Shown here: positions 1 through 10,569 of the stretch, piece after piece
Numbering within the stretch: position 1 is the stretch's first letter
Layout of the letters: the number at the start of each line of letters is the position of its first letter
Assembly (NCBI GenBank): GCA_034231615.1
Contig: CM067312.1
Location: forward strand, 3,203,001-3,267,000
Direction of reading: 5' to 3'
From: Meghimatium bilineatum
Taxonomy: Eukaryota > Mollusca > Gastropoda > Stylommatophora > Philomycidae
DNA length: 64,000 nt
Position numbers and translations under genes: made by a program
The notes under the pieces: generated by a model
Databases searched by the model: none
Told to the model about the DNA's origin: nothing
What the model saw: the letters and a program-made list of their open reading frames with translations, nothing else

Positions 1-169
1 GCTCATGTATTGGCAGGTCTGAAAGAAGAGCAAAGAATACTGGCTGTAACACCTACCTTTCATGCATGATTTCAGAGATAACTGGGGAGGGAGGGGGTTG
101 AGCATGGTCTTTGTTGGTCTATTTTGTAGAAGATAAAAGGGAATAAAAATTTTGATGTAGCGGGGCCGA
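1..169. other. PLRG1 intron sequence, nothing recognised
   Basis: Presumed intron upstream of the first visible PLRG1 exon. I see no exon, RNA gene or repeat with a second copy in this part. Confidence 0.4.
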
Positions 170-357
170 AGAGTGTAAAATGTCCCATCCCATATACGGT
201 AAAAGTGACTCAGAAGGCATGCTGAAGTTGGATTTGTTAGGTCGAAATGCACAGACATCAAAGCTAAGCTGTAAACCATGAGACAAGCATTCCATTCTCA
301 GGACTACATCCTGCTAATCTTCAGGAGCTTTAGAGCGAATGTGAAGAAGAAGAAGAT
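170..357 (-). repeat. SINE-like repeat, family S1
   Basis: Minus-strand copy of the commonest short interspersed repeat here. In plus sense its start reads TTCTCAAACTCCTGCAGATT, then AGCAGGATGTAGTCC, a segment with GTGTCATGGTTTACAGC, CATGGCTTCTAGGTCACTTT, GGGATGGGACAGCCAACT, and an end near GACATGCATGGCAGGTAA. About nine copies are in the window. I see no tRNA head. Confidence 0.75.
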
Positions 358-1317
358 ATCTAAGCTGTAAACCATAACACAATGTGACTGTGCCCTCTGC
401 TAACTAGTACGACTTTGAGAACAATAGCAGAAAAGAAATTAATCTGTTAAAAAGTCCCTTCAGTTTCCATAAATTTATTTAGAACATTACATTCTCTGAC
501 AAATCAGTTTTATCAATAAATTCTGGCAACCAAAAAAAGACAGCATTACAAAATGTATTGTGACATTGGAGGATCCTTAGAGATACTCCTGACATATATA
601 TCACTATTTGTAAGACAGATCAGTGCAGACATTATTATCAATCCCATAAGCCTCAAGGGTTGTAGGGCACCGCTATCATGCCTCTATGTTCAAAATTGTG
701 GAGAATTTTAATCCTGACTAATCCTTAATATTATCAATCCATACTTTCTTTTGCCCTCTTCTCCCTGATTCAACTGTTCCCTTCAAGACATTCTTGGAAT
801 GAGAATTGATGTCTCTCCACGTGCCCAAACTACATCAGCTTGCGATGTTTCACCACAGACAGGAGATGCTCTTGTTGATTTGCAAGTTCATTTATTGTTT
901 CTCACATATATGTTGATTTTATGTTCTGTATAATTGATTTATTTTATGTTCAGGATAATTTATTTGCAATACTCATCTGTAACATTTGACAAAAACACTT
1001 TTAGTCACTGAGCAGGTCGTGCTATTTCGACTGAGAACGGGACACTGCCACCTGGGAGCACACTTGCACCGAAACAAAAAAAGTTTTATTTTGTTGCCTT
1101 GTGATTTGTGTGTGTTGATTCTTTGATAAAGTCCTGATTGGTCGCAGCATACGAAACATTGTTTTCTCATTTACATTTATTTACATTAATTATAATTTGT
1201 ATTTGTTTATTATTATTTTTTTAGTGACAGTAACATTGTATTATCTTATCCTTAGTGTTGTCATTGACTGTGTTACTGTTGCACTCTCCCACTGTGTCGG
1301 ATGTCATCTGACACTTA
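358..1317. other. Intronic DNA, no gene seen
   Basis: AT-rich DNA without a supported exon. Around 1118-1160 there is a weak member of the TTGATAAAG...GGTCG...GAAAC motif group described under the hammerhead-like repeats. Nothing else was recognised. Confidence 0.4.
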
Positions 1318-1575
1318 GTATCACCAGGCTTGATGGATTACGAAATGAAGACATCAGGGACGGAATAGGTATAACACCTTGTACAGAATACATAGAAAGG
1401 CAGCAGATCAAATGGTTTGGCCACATTATGAGAATGCATCACGACAAGTTGCCTGTGAAGGCATATAATGAAATGAGATCAGGGTACAAAGGGCATCTTG
1501 AGCAAATACGGTCATAACACAGCTGAGGCGACACATCTGGCCTTGGAGCACAAGCTAGAGCTCCAATCACCCCCA
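1318..1575 (+). repeat. LINE 3' fragment, family LC
   Basis: The translation contains YIERQQIKWFGHIMRM and KAYNEMRSGYKGH, the region after the reverse transcriptase of endonuclease-type non-LTR elements. Minus-strand relatives lie at 7440-7735 ([16 protein letters not shown]) and 34765-35560 (YIRRQQIKWFSHASRL). The copy is truncated at 5' and broken. Confidence 0.7.
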
Positions 1576-1685
1576 ACATTTAATGGCAAAAATGAATAAC
1601 AAACCACCTGGGAAAAGACAATAGACTTAGTGTTATCATTGATTATGTGCGTTACTGCTACAATAACCACTTTGTCGGATATCCT

Positions 1686-1905
1686 CTGACACTTCTTCTT
1701 CTGTGTTCGTTCTCAAACTTCTTGAGATTAGCAGGATGTAGTCCAGAGAGCAGAATGTGCTGTGTCATTATTTACAGCGTAGCATTTTGACCTGGCAGGT
1801 TCAACTTCAGCATGGCTTCTTGTCACTTTGACCAGATATGGTGTGAGACAGCCAACTAGACCCCAAAATGTCCTAACTTACCTCTTATGACATGCATGGT
1901 AGGTG
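1686..1905 (+). repeat. SINE-like repeat, family S1, near full length
   Basis: Shares with the other S1 copies TTCTCAAACTTCTTGAGATT, AGCAGGATGTAGTCC, a GTGCTGTGTCATTATTTACAGC segment, CAGCATGGCTTCTTGTCACT and a 3' end at GACATGCATGGTAGGT. Confidence 0.75.
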
Positions 1906-1974
1906 AAAAAAGTTGCTCTTCTTTGCTCCTATTTCCAGACTATCTGTGTGTGTTCGTCCATCACAAGTGATGAT

Positions 1975-2250
1975 GACCATTTTTACATCCACGTTTGAAA
2001 ATTCAATTAGAATTATGACCATGCATAATAGTTCGCAGATGGCTAGTGAGCCCTATACGAGCTGTAAATATCCTTGGACAGTTCGGGCATGGAATGACCA
2101 CTGTAGTTGGATTTTGGTCTATCCATGACTTTCTAGCTACTCTCTGCTGTTGGGCTGCAGCGTTTCTCCTCTTTTCACAAGATGATGTGCTCTTTTTTAC
2201 TGTAGAGCGCCATGTAGATCTATTTTGTGCATGTTCTTCCCATGTGTCCT
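1975..2250 (+). repeat. Interspersed repeat, family V
   Basis: The part reading TTTTGGTCTATCCATGACTT, then a GTAGAGCGCCATGTAGATCT block, matches the minus strand of 10570-10850 over about 250 bp at roughly 75-80% by eye. The two copies are opposite in orientation and flank most of the visible PLRG1 gene. No coding capacity is evident. Confidence 0.65.
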
Positions 2251-2706
2251 GGTCTATTTCAAACGCTTTCCTAGAGTCAGTGGGAAAACCTTTTCCCTAC
2301 GGGTGAATTTTCGTGGATGTGAAAATGACTTGCACTGGGGATTGTGATTTTCTACCTCACACTCTTGTCGGACCTCATTTGAAACCAGTGGCAAGACGAA
2401 TCGAGACGACTGGAAGTGAAGTACGATGCAGTGGATGGCCATGGTTTTCTACGTGTCTCACCATGTCCAATACGGTCCACACCACGTTGCTGGCGTTCGC
2501 CTACATTACCCAGACTATCTACCCTGATAATGATGTCTGGGCAGGTTTGTGTAAAAATGGAATGTCAACATAGAATATATGGCAATAATATGAAGAAATA
2601 AAACATTTCAGTTTGAATTGCAGAATACCTGGCCACTCATGGTCATTGTTTAATATGGTGATTTCACTTATTGTTTACTAACATTCTTACATGTGTTGAC
2701 CATCAG

Positions 2707-2799
2707 GTGTGGGACATACGTACCAAGGCCAGTGTTCACACAATGGTTGGTCATACTAATACAGTTGCTGAGGTCAAATGTCAGGCTGCTGAACCTCAG
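2707..2799 (+). CDS. PLRG1: PLRG1 exon (first one in the window)
   Basis: 31 codons, phase 0 at both ends. The acceptor is ...gaccatcag and the donor CAG|gtaagt. It encodes the end of one WD blade ([12 protein letters not shown]) and the start of the next ([12 protein letters not shown]). Confidence 0.93.
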
Positions 2800-5700
2800 G
2801 TAAGTCTTCTTCATTTGTTCTCAAACTCCTGCAGATTAGCTGGACATAGTATCACGGTTTACAGCTTTTCTGTGATATTTGTGTTTTCAGCCTGAGACAT
2901 CCGACTTCAGCATGTCTTCTGGGTCATTTTGACTCTATGTTGGATGGAAAGTCAACTCCATCCTGTCCTTAATTGCTCTTATGATATGCATGAAAGGTAA
3001 GCAGTATTGATCATTTTTGTTCACGTTTCTGGCCATAGCAACACATGGATGAGGTAAGCTTGTGAATGTGACTTGAGTTGGTAGAGATAAAATCACCAGA
3101 TTCTGCCGAAGACGAATATGTCGAGCCATTGACGCAAAAAAATGATGCATTTCCATTCTCTGGACTACATCCTGCTGGAAATCTAGATGAACCATTGTCC
3201 TGTTACAACAGAGATCCAGCGGGAGTTTGAGAATGTTTGTTGCAGAAAAAGAATAAAAGCACCAGATTTTCAGAGGCAACACAACAGGCTGTAAAAATGA
3301 GGGCTATGGTAACCTGCGACAAATGTCTATCCCCAGGTGAACGATGCTTGATCGTATCCACTCTTGCCAATAAGCATAGGGTGGGAGTTTCAGCTTTTGT
3401 TCCAAGACCAAATGTGGTGCCTTGGTTGCATTAAGTCCTTGTTTGTTAAAGGCTCTTGATGCTTTCTATCCCCAGTTTTCTTGGTTTAATTTTGGCCTTA
3501 TGCCTGAATATTCTATTGTTATATGCTCTTATTGGTATTTGGTTTGGGCTCATTCTTATAAAGTGATCAAACCATTTTACTTGCTGTCTTTCAATATGTT
3601 CAATACATGATATCATACTAACTCTTTTCCTAATTTATTTTACCTACCGGTAGTTTAGTAACCATTGCAGCTTTTCTCAAACACTTCATGTTACATGTAA
3701 CAATTTTTCTCTGCTGCGAGGCTGATAAAGACCATGTTTGATGTTGGTATAAATATTGTAGATATTATCTTTTGATTTCCTTCGTGATGTTTGGGTAAAG
3801 GAGTAACGGTGAAAGTTGGTAGGTCACTGTGTTTGCTTTCTGACACCATGTTTCTAATTCTCTGTGTACTCTTCCATCTTTGGAAAAAATGCTGCCTAGA
3901 TATTTAAATTCTTTGGCTTGTTTAACTTTAGTGTTATCTATTGTTATAACCATTGGTGTTGCCAAGTTGCTAATTTTCATAACTTCCTGTTTTTGTGTGT
4001 TTTCATGTTGTACTTCTTACATGCTAATAGCAATAGATTGATGTGGTTTTGCAAATGTTCATCTTTGTATATTAGACTTTGTATATTAGACTTTGTATAT
4101 TAGACTTTGTTCGTCGGCAAAGTCTAATAAGTTTGATCTCTTTTTGCCAAGATGGTGGATTCATAGCAGTTAGATAGAGAAATGTGTAAACTCTTTTGTA
4201 GCAGCTAAAGGTTAAAAACATGTTTGTATTTTTTCAATTCAGGTTATCTCAGGCAGTCATGATTGCACAGTTCGGTTATGGGATCTTGCCATGGGCAGGA
4301 CAAGAGTTACACTTACCAACCACAAAAAGAGTGTGAGAGCACTAGCTCTGCATCCAACACAGTAGGTGTATTCACATTTTACTGACCAAATTCGATGGTC
4401 GTTGAATTTCTGTTATATATCTTTGGTGACCAACTTTGTTGCAAATTGTCATAACCATTACGTTTCATAAATAGGTAGCGAGTGTTACTAAAAATAGCTG
4501 GTCTGGTATTGTACTTTATTACAAAATGGCGGCATCCATAAAATAGTCTATGAGTATTAATCACGAAGACACAATGTTTAGAAGGTGTCATTTTTTTATA
4601 TATATATATATATATATAAAGCAAGGTAAATCCACGCCTAGCATTATAACAAGTAGAATTTCACCTTTGAAATAACTCTGGAGCTTTCAAATTCATTTAC
4701 AGAATGCAAACATTCATTATGACACATACAAAGTTTCAAAACTCTCTCACGTGAGGTTGATGCCGATGTCAAAACAATTTGCAGACGCCTTCGGTAATGT
4801 GAGATAAGTATGTTCTAGATTGCTGGTCAGTAAAGTGTCAACTTGACTTGCTTCCAGTTTTATATGGATTGTCTTCCCAGCTACTCAGTTCATTTTTCTG
4901 CTGCTCAACATCATCATCATATATATTTCCTGCTGGACAGTACATCTCCACAACTATATATTTCCTGCTGGACAGTACATCTCCACAACTATATATTTCC
5001 TGCTGGACAGTACATCTCCACAACTATATATTTCCTGCTGGACAGTACATCTCCACAGCTATATATTTCCTGCTGGACAGTACATCTCCACAGCTATATA
5101 TTTCCTGCTGGACAGTACATCTCCACAACTATATATTTCCTGCTGGACAGTACATCTCCACAACTATATATTTCCTGCTGGACAATACATCTCCACAACT
5201 ATATATTTCCTGCTGGACAGTACATCTCCACAGCTATATATTTCCTGCTGGACAGTACATCTCCACAACTATATATTTCCTGCTGGACAATACATCTCCA
5301 CAACTATATATTTCCTGCTGGACAGTACATCTCCACAACTATATATTTCCTGCTGGACAGTACATCTCCACAGCTATATATTTCCTGCTGGACAATACAT
5401 CTCCACAACTATATATTTCCTGCTGGACAATACATCTCCACAGCTATATATTTCCTGCTGGACAGTACATCTCCACAACTATGTTTCTGCTGTAGTCAGT
5501 CAATTCATTTTTTCCAAAGAAACACTCATTTGTGTACAATAATTCTTTTTCCTGGAGAAACACTTATCCACAACTTCTTTTTCTTCTTCATTCATTCTCA
5601 AACTCCTGCAGATTAGCAGGATGTAGTCTTGAGTAATATTCCTTCCAATTGTTTTCTCAAGTGAAAAAAATCTAAAGATGTCTGAATTGTGAATATTTCC

Positions 5701-8700
5701 TTGTGAAGTCTGAACTGTGAATATTTCATTGTCAAGATGTCTGATCTGTGAATATTTCCTTGTGAAGTCTGAACTGTGAATATTTCATTGTCAAGATGTC
5801 TGAGCTGTGAATATTTCCTTATGGTTTTTTTTTACCTAAAAAATAAAATAAGGTCATTCCCTAGTTCTTTATGTGCACAAGTATTACATTTCATGAGCTG
5901 TACCTTCTAAGAACATGCATGGCACATTAAAGAGAATATTGATCTTGAGAATGTGTTGTCATGGCTTACATCTTGACTGCAATGTTTGCGTCGTTCAGCC
6001 TGATGCAAATGACTTGTGTATGGCTTCTAGGTCACATGACACTCTGTGGGATGGGACAGCTAACTACACCCCCAAAATCTTCTTAGTTGCATGTTACGAC
6101 ATGCATGGCAGGTAACAGTGTCTCTACTGTGACTGGCAACATATGGACAATCTATTCTCTTTGCAATAAAGAGATGGATCTGTGGTCGGATACTCCACCC
6201 AGAAAGTTAGATTGACCCAAAATACCAGCCGAGGTCAGATGTGTCAGGTTGAAATGTGCAGCTATCACAGCCAACCACGACACAATGCATTCCATTCTCT
6301 GGACCACATTCTGATAACTACCAATAGTTTGAGAACAAACCGAAGAAAGCAGACAGAAATCTAACCATACTCATCCAAATGTCACTGTGTGCCTTGAAAA
6401 TTACGCTGTGTATTCAATCAGTGAATCCATTCGATTGTAAAATGGGAACAATGACAGATTCAAACTTCTGACAGATGGGTAAAAGGAATAAACACATGGA
6501 CTGCTAGATCAACAACTGACATATAAATAGGTGAAAGGCATGGACTCATGGATCAGCAACCGATAAATAAATGGGTCAAAGACATGGACCAGTGGGTCAG
6601 CAACTGACAAATAAACAGATCAAAGTCATGGGCCACTTTGCAGAAATGAGATTTTATACAAATATGATTCAGGAAAGTCTAACATCCTTTTGTTTTTATT
6701 ATTTTAGATATGCTTTTGCTTCTGGGTCTCCTGACAATATCAAACAGTGGAAGTTCCCAGATGGCAACTTTCTGCAGAACCTGTCAGGTCACAATGCTAT
6801 CATCAACGCTCTTGCATGTAACTCAGATGGAGTACTAGTCTCTGCAGGTAGGTTTATAGTTTTTGGTTGTATTCTGCGTTCATTCTCAAATTTCTTGTGG
6901 TTAACACGCAAGAAGTAGTCAGGAGAACAAAATGTGATGTGTAAGTTTACGACTTGCTGTGATATCTGCACCTTTCGGCATGACTTCAGGTCACTCTGAC
7001 CTATGGGATGGGACAGCCAACCCCTAACTCCAAAAACCTACTTTGGTCACTTCTTACAATATGTTACAGTTAGCCAGTGTTACTAGTCTTTGCTCCCCTT
7101 TTGGGTTCCGGTAGCACTGGGGTGATTTTTGTCTTGTCAGATATGCATTCTATTAAGTCAGTGTAAAAGTTTTCATGGATCAGAGAAATTCATCTATTAG
7201 TTACATAGTGTTGCTAGTGAGCTGGCATCACAAACCAAACTTATTGAATTAGCTCGTGTTTCAAACGCTGACCATCCATATTTTGCTTGCGATACAGTTT
7301 CGTTTATTAGTCTATCGTCTTTTCTCTGCTTTTGCTGTAAGATGTAGAAGGATGGAATGACGATCGGTTTTTGGACTTTGGCACGTTTAGTCCCTTGATA
7401 TGCAGTAATGTTGACACCTCAGAATATTGGTAACTCCTTCAATCCACCTTCTTCTTGGTCTTCACTTAACTGCCTTTTGCTGTTTCCATTGTCATGTTGT
7501 ATGCTCTTACTGCTGGCCAAAAAGGTTTCATTCTCATTAGGTCACCAAACCATTTCAGTCTCTGTTTTTCAATATATTTGACCAGAGATATTGCTCCAAC
7601 AGTTCTTGTAATCTCTTCATTCCTCACATGATCTCTTCTTGTTTTGTTTGATGCTTTTCTTAGACATCTCATTTCACATGCAATCAGCTGTCTATCTCTA
7701 TAGTTAGTGTCCTCCTTGTCTGACATTTAAAACATATTGTTGGTATGTTACAAAACAGACAGAGAAATGATGAACAACTGAATATCATCCATACGGATGT
7801 TCCAAATTCTGACTGTTGGATTTCAGTTTTGCTGCAGTGAGTACATATTTTCAAGTTGTTTTAATTTGATTTGAAAATTACTATTTATTTAATATTGTGG
7901 TTATGCTAATACAATCAAATTCTGTTATAACAACTTGGTTCAGACTTACGAAATAAGTATGTCCATCTATCTATCTATGTTCTAAACCCTTTATTGTCTT
8001 TCAGGGGTAGAAGAGCTCTCTCGAGATGGCCTTTGTGTGTGCTGAGTCTGTGGAATTTGTCACCATTTTTATTTCGTTGGTCCATCGTTTTCATGGACGG
8101 CTTCTAGGTCTGCCGTCACTGTATCGGATAGCTTGCTGTGGTATTCTGTCTACTGATGTGTGCAAACCATTTGATCTGTTGGCTCTTGTGTTTATCACTA
8201 TATGCAGTTCAAACAAAGGATAAATAGGGAAATTTGTTATAGAAGGATGTGCTATAGAGGGGTTCTACAGCGTTTAAACATTGTATTTAGAAAATATTTG
8301 TCAAATGGCTATTGTCTTGATAATGTAACAATTGTTTTTTTAAATTCCATAGCTGATAATGGTAGCATGCACTTCTGGGACTGGAAAACAGGCTACAACT
8401 TCCAGAGAATTCAAGCTGCTGCACAACCTGGTTCCATTCACTCAGAAGCTGGCATCTTTGCCTTGTGCTATGATCAAAGTGGCTCCAGACTTATCACAGG
8501 TGAAGCAGACAAGACCATCAAGATATACAAGGAAGATGACACTGCTGTAAGATTTATGTCTTGTTTGAGTTTTGATATACTTTTTTTATTCTGTTTTACA
8601 AAGCTTATCTGTCCTCTTTATCTGTTTAACACTTTACTGACCAGCAATCCAGTGTACTTATCTCTCATTACCAATAGTTAGCTAGTTCCTTTCATGCTGC

Positions 8701-9348
8701 AGGTGGCACATAGGGTAGCGCTTTGGATTCTTTATGTGTTCCGTCCGCTGCCTGCAGTTTTAGTTCTTGTATGTTTTTGCAGCCTGTTATTTCCTCTTCT
8801 TTATGTATGGTGTTCTTTAGGCCTTCCTTATTTTCATTTACCCTCAGGTGTCCACATAAGGGTGTGTTGGTTTATTCTGTTTTCATCTAGTTTTAAAAAT
8901 GTGACCCAGGTATTTCCATCTGCGTTTTCTTATGTTTGAAACTTATAATTGGTGTGTTTGTGTTTCTTAAATCACTATTGGTGACGAAATCGCTCCATTT
9001 TATGTTCATCAGTTTCCAGAGACATTTGTTTTCGAAGTTGTTTAATTTTTGGTCTGTTGCTCGAGTTGATTTCCAGCTTTCACTTCCATATGTTAATACT
9101 GAGACAATACAGGAGTTGAATAGCTTTAGCTTGGTGTTTCTTCCTAGATATTTTGATCTCCAGATATTGCTACTTTTCATTACCAATGAGTGTTCACAAA
9201 TATTTTAGACATCAATATCAAATCTTTAAAAATTTGTATAAATCGAACGAGAGAGAGAGGTGAAATTTTCTGTCATAACAAATGTTTGCATTTTGAGAAT
9301 GAATTCTAAATCTCTAAAGTTATTTAAGATTGAAATTCTACCTTATTA

Positions 9349-9443
<95 letters not shown>

Positions 9444-10395
9444 TGGATGTAAATTTACATGACTTTCTATATATGTATAACAAAACCAATGTATTGTGAC
9501 TGGACTTCTAGTTGATGGAGTAAAGAATAGGACCACTATTTTCTTTCTAGGTATGTCACAGGAGGTGACAGGAAATATGGGGGGATAGGCTGATAATTAA
9601 ATCTGTCACCTGTGAAAAAGTCATTGTCAAATCTTATCTCAATTTCTTACTCTTGTCATCTATGAAATAATCCCCATGGATGATGAAGAAATATGCAGGC
9701 CAGTGCACCTTTGTGACAGAATTGCTGGTGATGGGGAACTCTAGATGTGCCATCACTGAGGATGGGTCAACAAATCTGATAGAGTAATGATGAAACATTG
9801 ACCCGGAAGGGTATGCTTAGAAGTTAGTAAAGTGGATACAATTTTGGATCAAATCAGAATAAGGTTGGGAACAATTTAGTACTTTTTTTGTGTGTCCACT
9901 GGATCTCTCTTGTAGTAGGACAATGGTCCTACTAGATTTCCAGCAGGATGTAGTCTTGGGAATGGAAAAATGTCAGTTTTACTTGTGCCATTGGTCAGAC
10001 ACATCTGACAATGGTAACTAATACCTGCAGTGTTTTACCACCTAAACTGAGCAGTAGGCATCTGTAGCTTTATCGCTGTTGGCCCAGTCTTATGTGAGAT
10101 CATATCCCCGTACTGTACCAACATATGAGAGATCATGTCCCCGTACTGTACACTGTGACACCAAACCACAGTCAAGCATGCTGGATCTTTTCGCTACTGT
10201 AGATATTGAATATCAACACGGATGCACACAATTTAGTCCTAATTTGCTTACATTGTGATTCTCCTTGGGGTTTTTGGCCATAGGAAAAATACTTTTGTTT
10301 CATACATTCTAATATTACTATTTTTTTGGTTTCAGACAGAAGAGACACATCCTATCAACTGGCGACCGGACATTTACAAGAAGAAAAAATATTGA
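2707..10395 (+). CDS. PLRG1: PLRG1 (PRP46) C-terminal half, five exons, 5' partial
   Basis: Pleiotropic regulator 1 is a WD40 propeller protein of the nuclear PRP19/NTC complex, needed for pre-mRNA splicing. Coding exons are 2707-2799, 4243-4361, 6708-6847, 8353-8546 and 10336-10395. They total 606 nt, or 201 residues plus a TGA stop. All introns are GT/AG and phases join cleanly (CA|A for Gln at the second junction, G|CT for Ala at the third). Diagnostic stretches are [64 protein letters not shown] and [15 protein letters not shown], and the end is basic (IYKKKKY). These match the last blades of animal PLRG1. The human protein is about 514 residues, so roughly 300 N-terminal residues lie before the window. 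The introns (1.4-2.3 kb) contain repeats only. Identification is very secure; the symbol is by orthology. Confidence 0.96.
2803..3000 (+). repeat. SINE-like repeat, family S1
   Basis: Begins TTCTCAAACTCCTGCAGATT a few bases after the PLRG1 exon donor at 2799 and runs to the ATGCATGAAAGGTAA end. The element therefore sits almost on the splice site. Confidence 0.7.
3020..3240 (-). repeat. SINE-like repeat, family S2
   Basis: A related but distinct family that shares the GGATGTAGTCC core with S1. In plus sense it starts with a block on the pattern of CTTGTAGTAGGACAATGGTC, AGATTTCCAGCAGGATGTAG, and continues TCAGACACATCTGACAATGG. Other copies are 9898-10025 (+) and 57590-57749 (-). Here it forms an inverted pair with the adjacent S1 copy. 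Confidence 0.6.
3420..3990 (-). repeat. LINE fragment (post-RT region)
   Basis: The minus-strand translation at 3980-3765 reads [20 protein letters not shown] and [14 protein letters not shown], the typical YLGS segment after the reverse transcriptase palm of a non-LTR element. The downstream part (3700-3420) is broken by stops. 5'-truncated relic. Confidence 0.7.
4243..4361 (+). CDS. PLRG1: PLRG1 exon
   Basis: 39 codons plus 2 nt. The acceptor is ttcaattcag and the donor CA|gtaggt. It encodes a complete WD blade core ([12 protein letters not shown]) and then [17 protein letters not shown]. The intron after it reaches a piggyBac-type MITE only about 12 bp past the splice site. Confidence 0.95.
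4373..4837. mobile_element. piggyBac-type MITE in PLRG1 intron
   Basis: About 465 bp bounded by inverted ends: left ACATTTTACTGACCAAATTC and right (reverse complement) CACTTTACTGACCAGCAATC. These match the two ends of the piggyBac relic at 14946-18806. There is no transposase. It contains a short (TA)n run at 4596-4618. The usual TTAA flanks are degraded. It begins about 12 bp past a PLRG1 splice donor. Confidence 0.6.
4921..5480. repeat. Minisatellite, 16 x 35 bp
   Basis: Exactly sixteen tandem 35 bp units containing TTCCTGCTGGACAGTACATC and CCACAACTATATA. Units differ only by A/G at two sites (CAGTACATC versus CAATACATC; CAACT versus CAGCT). The unit has no stop in any plus-strand frame and 35 is not a multiple of 3, so long artificial ORFs run through the array. 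Confidence 0.97.
5580..5640 (+). repeat. SINE S1 fragment
   Basis: Only the S1 start is present: CATTCTCAAACTCCTGCAGA followed by TTAGCAGGATGTAGTC. Confidence 0.65.
5665..5820. repeat. Tandem repeat, about 60 bp, 2.5 copies
   Basis: Alternating half-units AAGATGTCTGA-CTGTGAATA TTTCCTTGTG and AAGTCTGAACTGTGAATATT TCATTGTC, repeated almost without change. Confidence 0.85.
5890..6118 (+). repeat. SINE-like repeat, family S1 (variant 5' part)
   Basis: Carries the S1 blocks TGTTGTCATGGCTTACATC, ATGGCTTCTAGGTCACATGA, GGGATGGGACAGCTAACTAC and the end GACATGCATGGCAGGTAACA. Confidence 0.75.
6180..6358 (-). repeat. SINE-like repeat, family S1
   Basis: Minus copy: GTCAGGTTGAAATGTGCAG, CAATGCATTCCATTCTCTGG, ACCACATTCTGATAACTACC, AGTTTGAGAACAAACCGAAG. 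It faces the S1 copy just upstream, giving an inverted pair. Confidence 0.7.
6473..6640. repeat. Degenerate tandem repeat, about 48 bp, 3.3 copies
   Basis: Successive units share ACATGGACTCATGGATCAGC AACYGAYAAATAAATGGGTC AAAG with point changes. Confidence 0.75.
6708..6847 (+). CDS. PLRG1: PLRG1 exon
   Basis: 140 nt, starting with the last base of a split Gln codon and ending with the first base of a split Ala codon. The acceptor is attattttag and the donor GCAG|gtaggt. It encodes [19 protein letters not shown] and [19 protein letters not shown]. Confidence 0.95.
6868..7085 (+). repeat. SINE-like repeat, family S1
   Basis: TTCATTCTCAAATTTCTTGT, AGAAGTAGTCAGGAGAACAA, CATGACTTCAGGTCACTCTG and GGGATGGGACAGCCAACC follow 20 bp after a PLRG1 exon donor (6847). 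Confidence 0.7.
7440..7735 (-). repeat. LINE 3' fragment, family LC
   Basis: The minus translation includes [20 protein letters not shown] and [18 protein letters not shown], the tail of a non-LTR ORF2 product. Truncated and in a PLRG1 intron. Confidence 0.7.
7962..8200 (-). repeat. LINE 3' end (LC-like) with (ATAG)n tail
   Basis: Starts at CTATCTATCTATGT and shares GGGGTAGAAGAGCTCTCTCG AGATGGCCTTTGTGTGTGCT with the copy at 43020-43200 (GGGGTACAAAAGTTCTCTGG AGATGGCCTTTCTGTGTGCT). The tetranucleotide run would be the 3' tail of a minus-strand element. Confidence 0.55.
8353..8546 (+). CDS. PLRG1: PLRG1 exon
   Basis: 194 nt. The acceptor is aattccatag and the donor GCT|gtaaga. It encodes the last two blades ([14 protein letters not shown] and [18 protein letters not shown]). 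Insect and vertebrate PLRG1 have SGADNG where this copy has SAADNG. Confidence 0.95.
8625..8690. repeat. Solo piggyBac terminal sequence
   Basis: TTTAACACTTTACTGACCAG and CTTATCTCTCATTACCAA match the left end of the element at 14942 (TTAACACTTTGCTGACCAAG, CTATCTCTCATTACCAA) over about 50 bp. I do not see a matching right end nearby. Confidence 0.6.
8694..9190 (-). repeat. LINE fragment, family LD
   Basis: The minus translation reads [40 protein letters not shown] and [16 protein letters not shown], the conserved end of a non-LTR RT protein. It ends in frame-broken GRPKE-like sequence near 8700. Relatives: 18128-18592 (+), 57750-58573 (-), 59453-59700 (+). Confidence 0.75.
9350..9441. repeat. 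(TA)n microsatellite
   Basis: About 45 uninterrupted TA dinucleotides in the last PLRG1 intron. Confidence 0.97.
9500..9800 (+). repeat. Interspersed repeat, family W
   Basis: Contains GGACTTCTAGTTGATGGAGT, GGAGGTGACAGGAAATATGG, AATCTGTCACCTGTGAAAAA and ATAATCCCCATGGATGATGA. Other copies are 48680-48960 (+), 54885-54985 (-), and 14775-14941 plus 18811-18870, split by piggyBac. Non-coding, about 300 bp. Confidence 0.75.
9898..10025 (+). repeat. SINE-like repeat, family S2
   Basis: CTTGTAGTAGGACAATGGTC, TAGATTTCCAGCAGGATGTA, GTCAGACACATCTGACAATG. Compare 3020-3240 and 57590-57749. Confidence 0.6.
10336..10395 (+). CDS. PLRG1: PLRG1 last exon with stop
   Basis: Twenty codons including TGA at 10393-10395. 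The acceptor is ggtttcag. It encodes [19 protein letters not shown], the conserved PLRG1 tail after the propeller. Confidence 0.94.
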   Translation, partial: TEETHPINWRPDIYKKKKY

Positions 10396-10453
10396 AAATG
10401 GTGTTTTCCTCTGCTCAATTATATTGCTGCATTGTATTTGCTTCATTTATGTA

Positions 10454-10459
10454 AATAAA
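10454..10459 (+). terminator. Poly(A) signal AATAAA of PLRG1
   Basis: A canonical AATAAA hexamer lies 59 bp after the PLRG1 stop, followed within 40 bp by a T/GT-rich stretch (cacgtgtttactgtt). Cleavage is expected around 10475-10495. Confidence 0.7.
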
Positions 10460-10569
10460 ATGATATTCACACGTGTTTACTGTTAAAGGTCTGTTGTATA
10501 ATGTGCTGGTATTGAGTTCTGAGAGGTACAGTGTTTTTGTGGAAAGTTTAACCCTAAAAGCTGTGACAT

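Noticed and set aside
4843-5616. 257- and 215-codon open frames
   Set aside because: They lie entirely in the 35 bp array. Openness follows from a stop-free unit read in three registers.
5677-5818. Possible regulatory array of TGTGAATATTTC
   Set aside because: A 2.5-copy tandem repeat only. No evidence of function beyond repetition.
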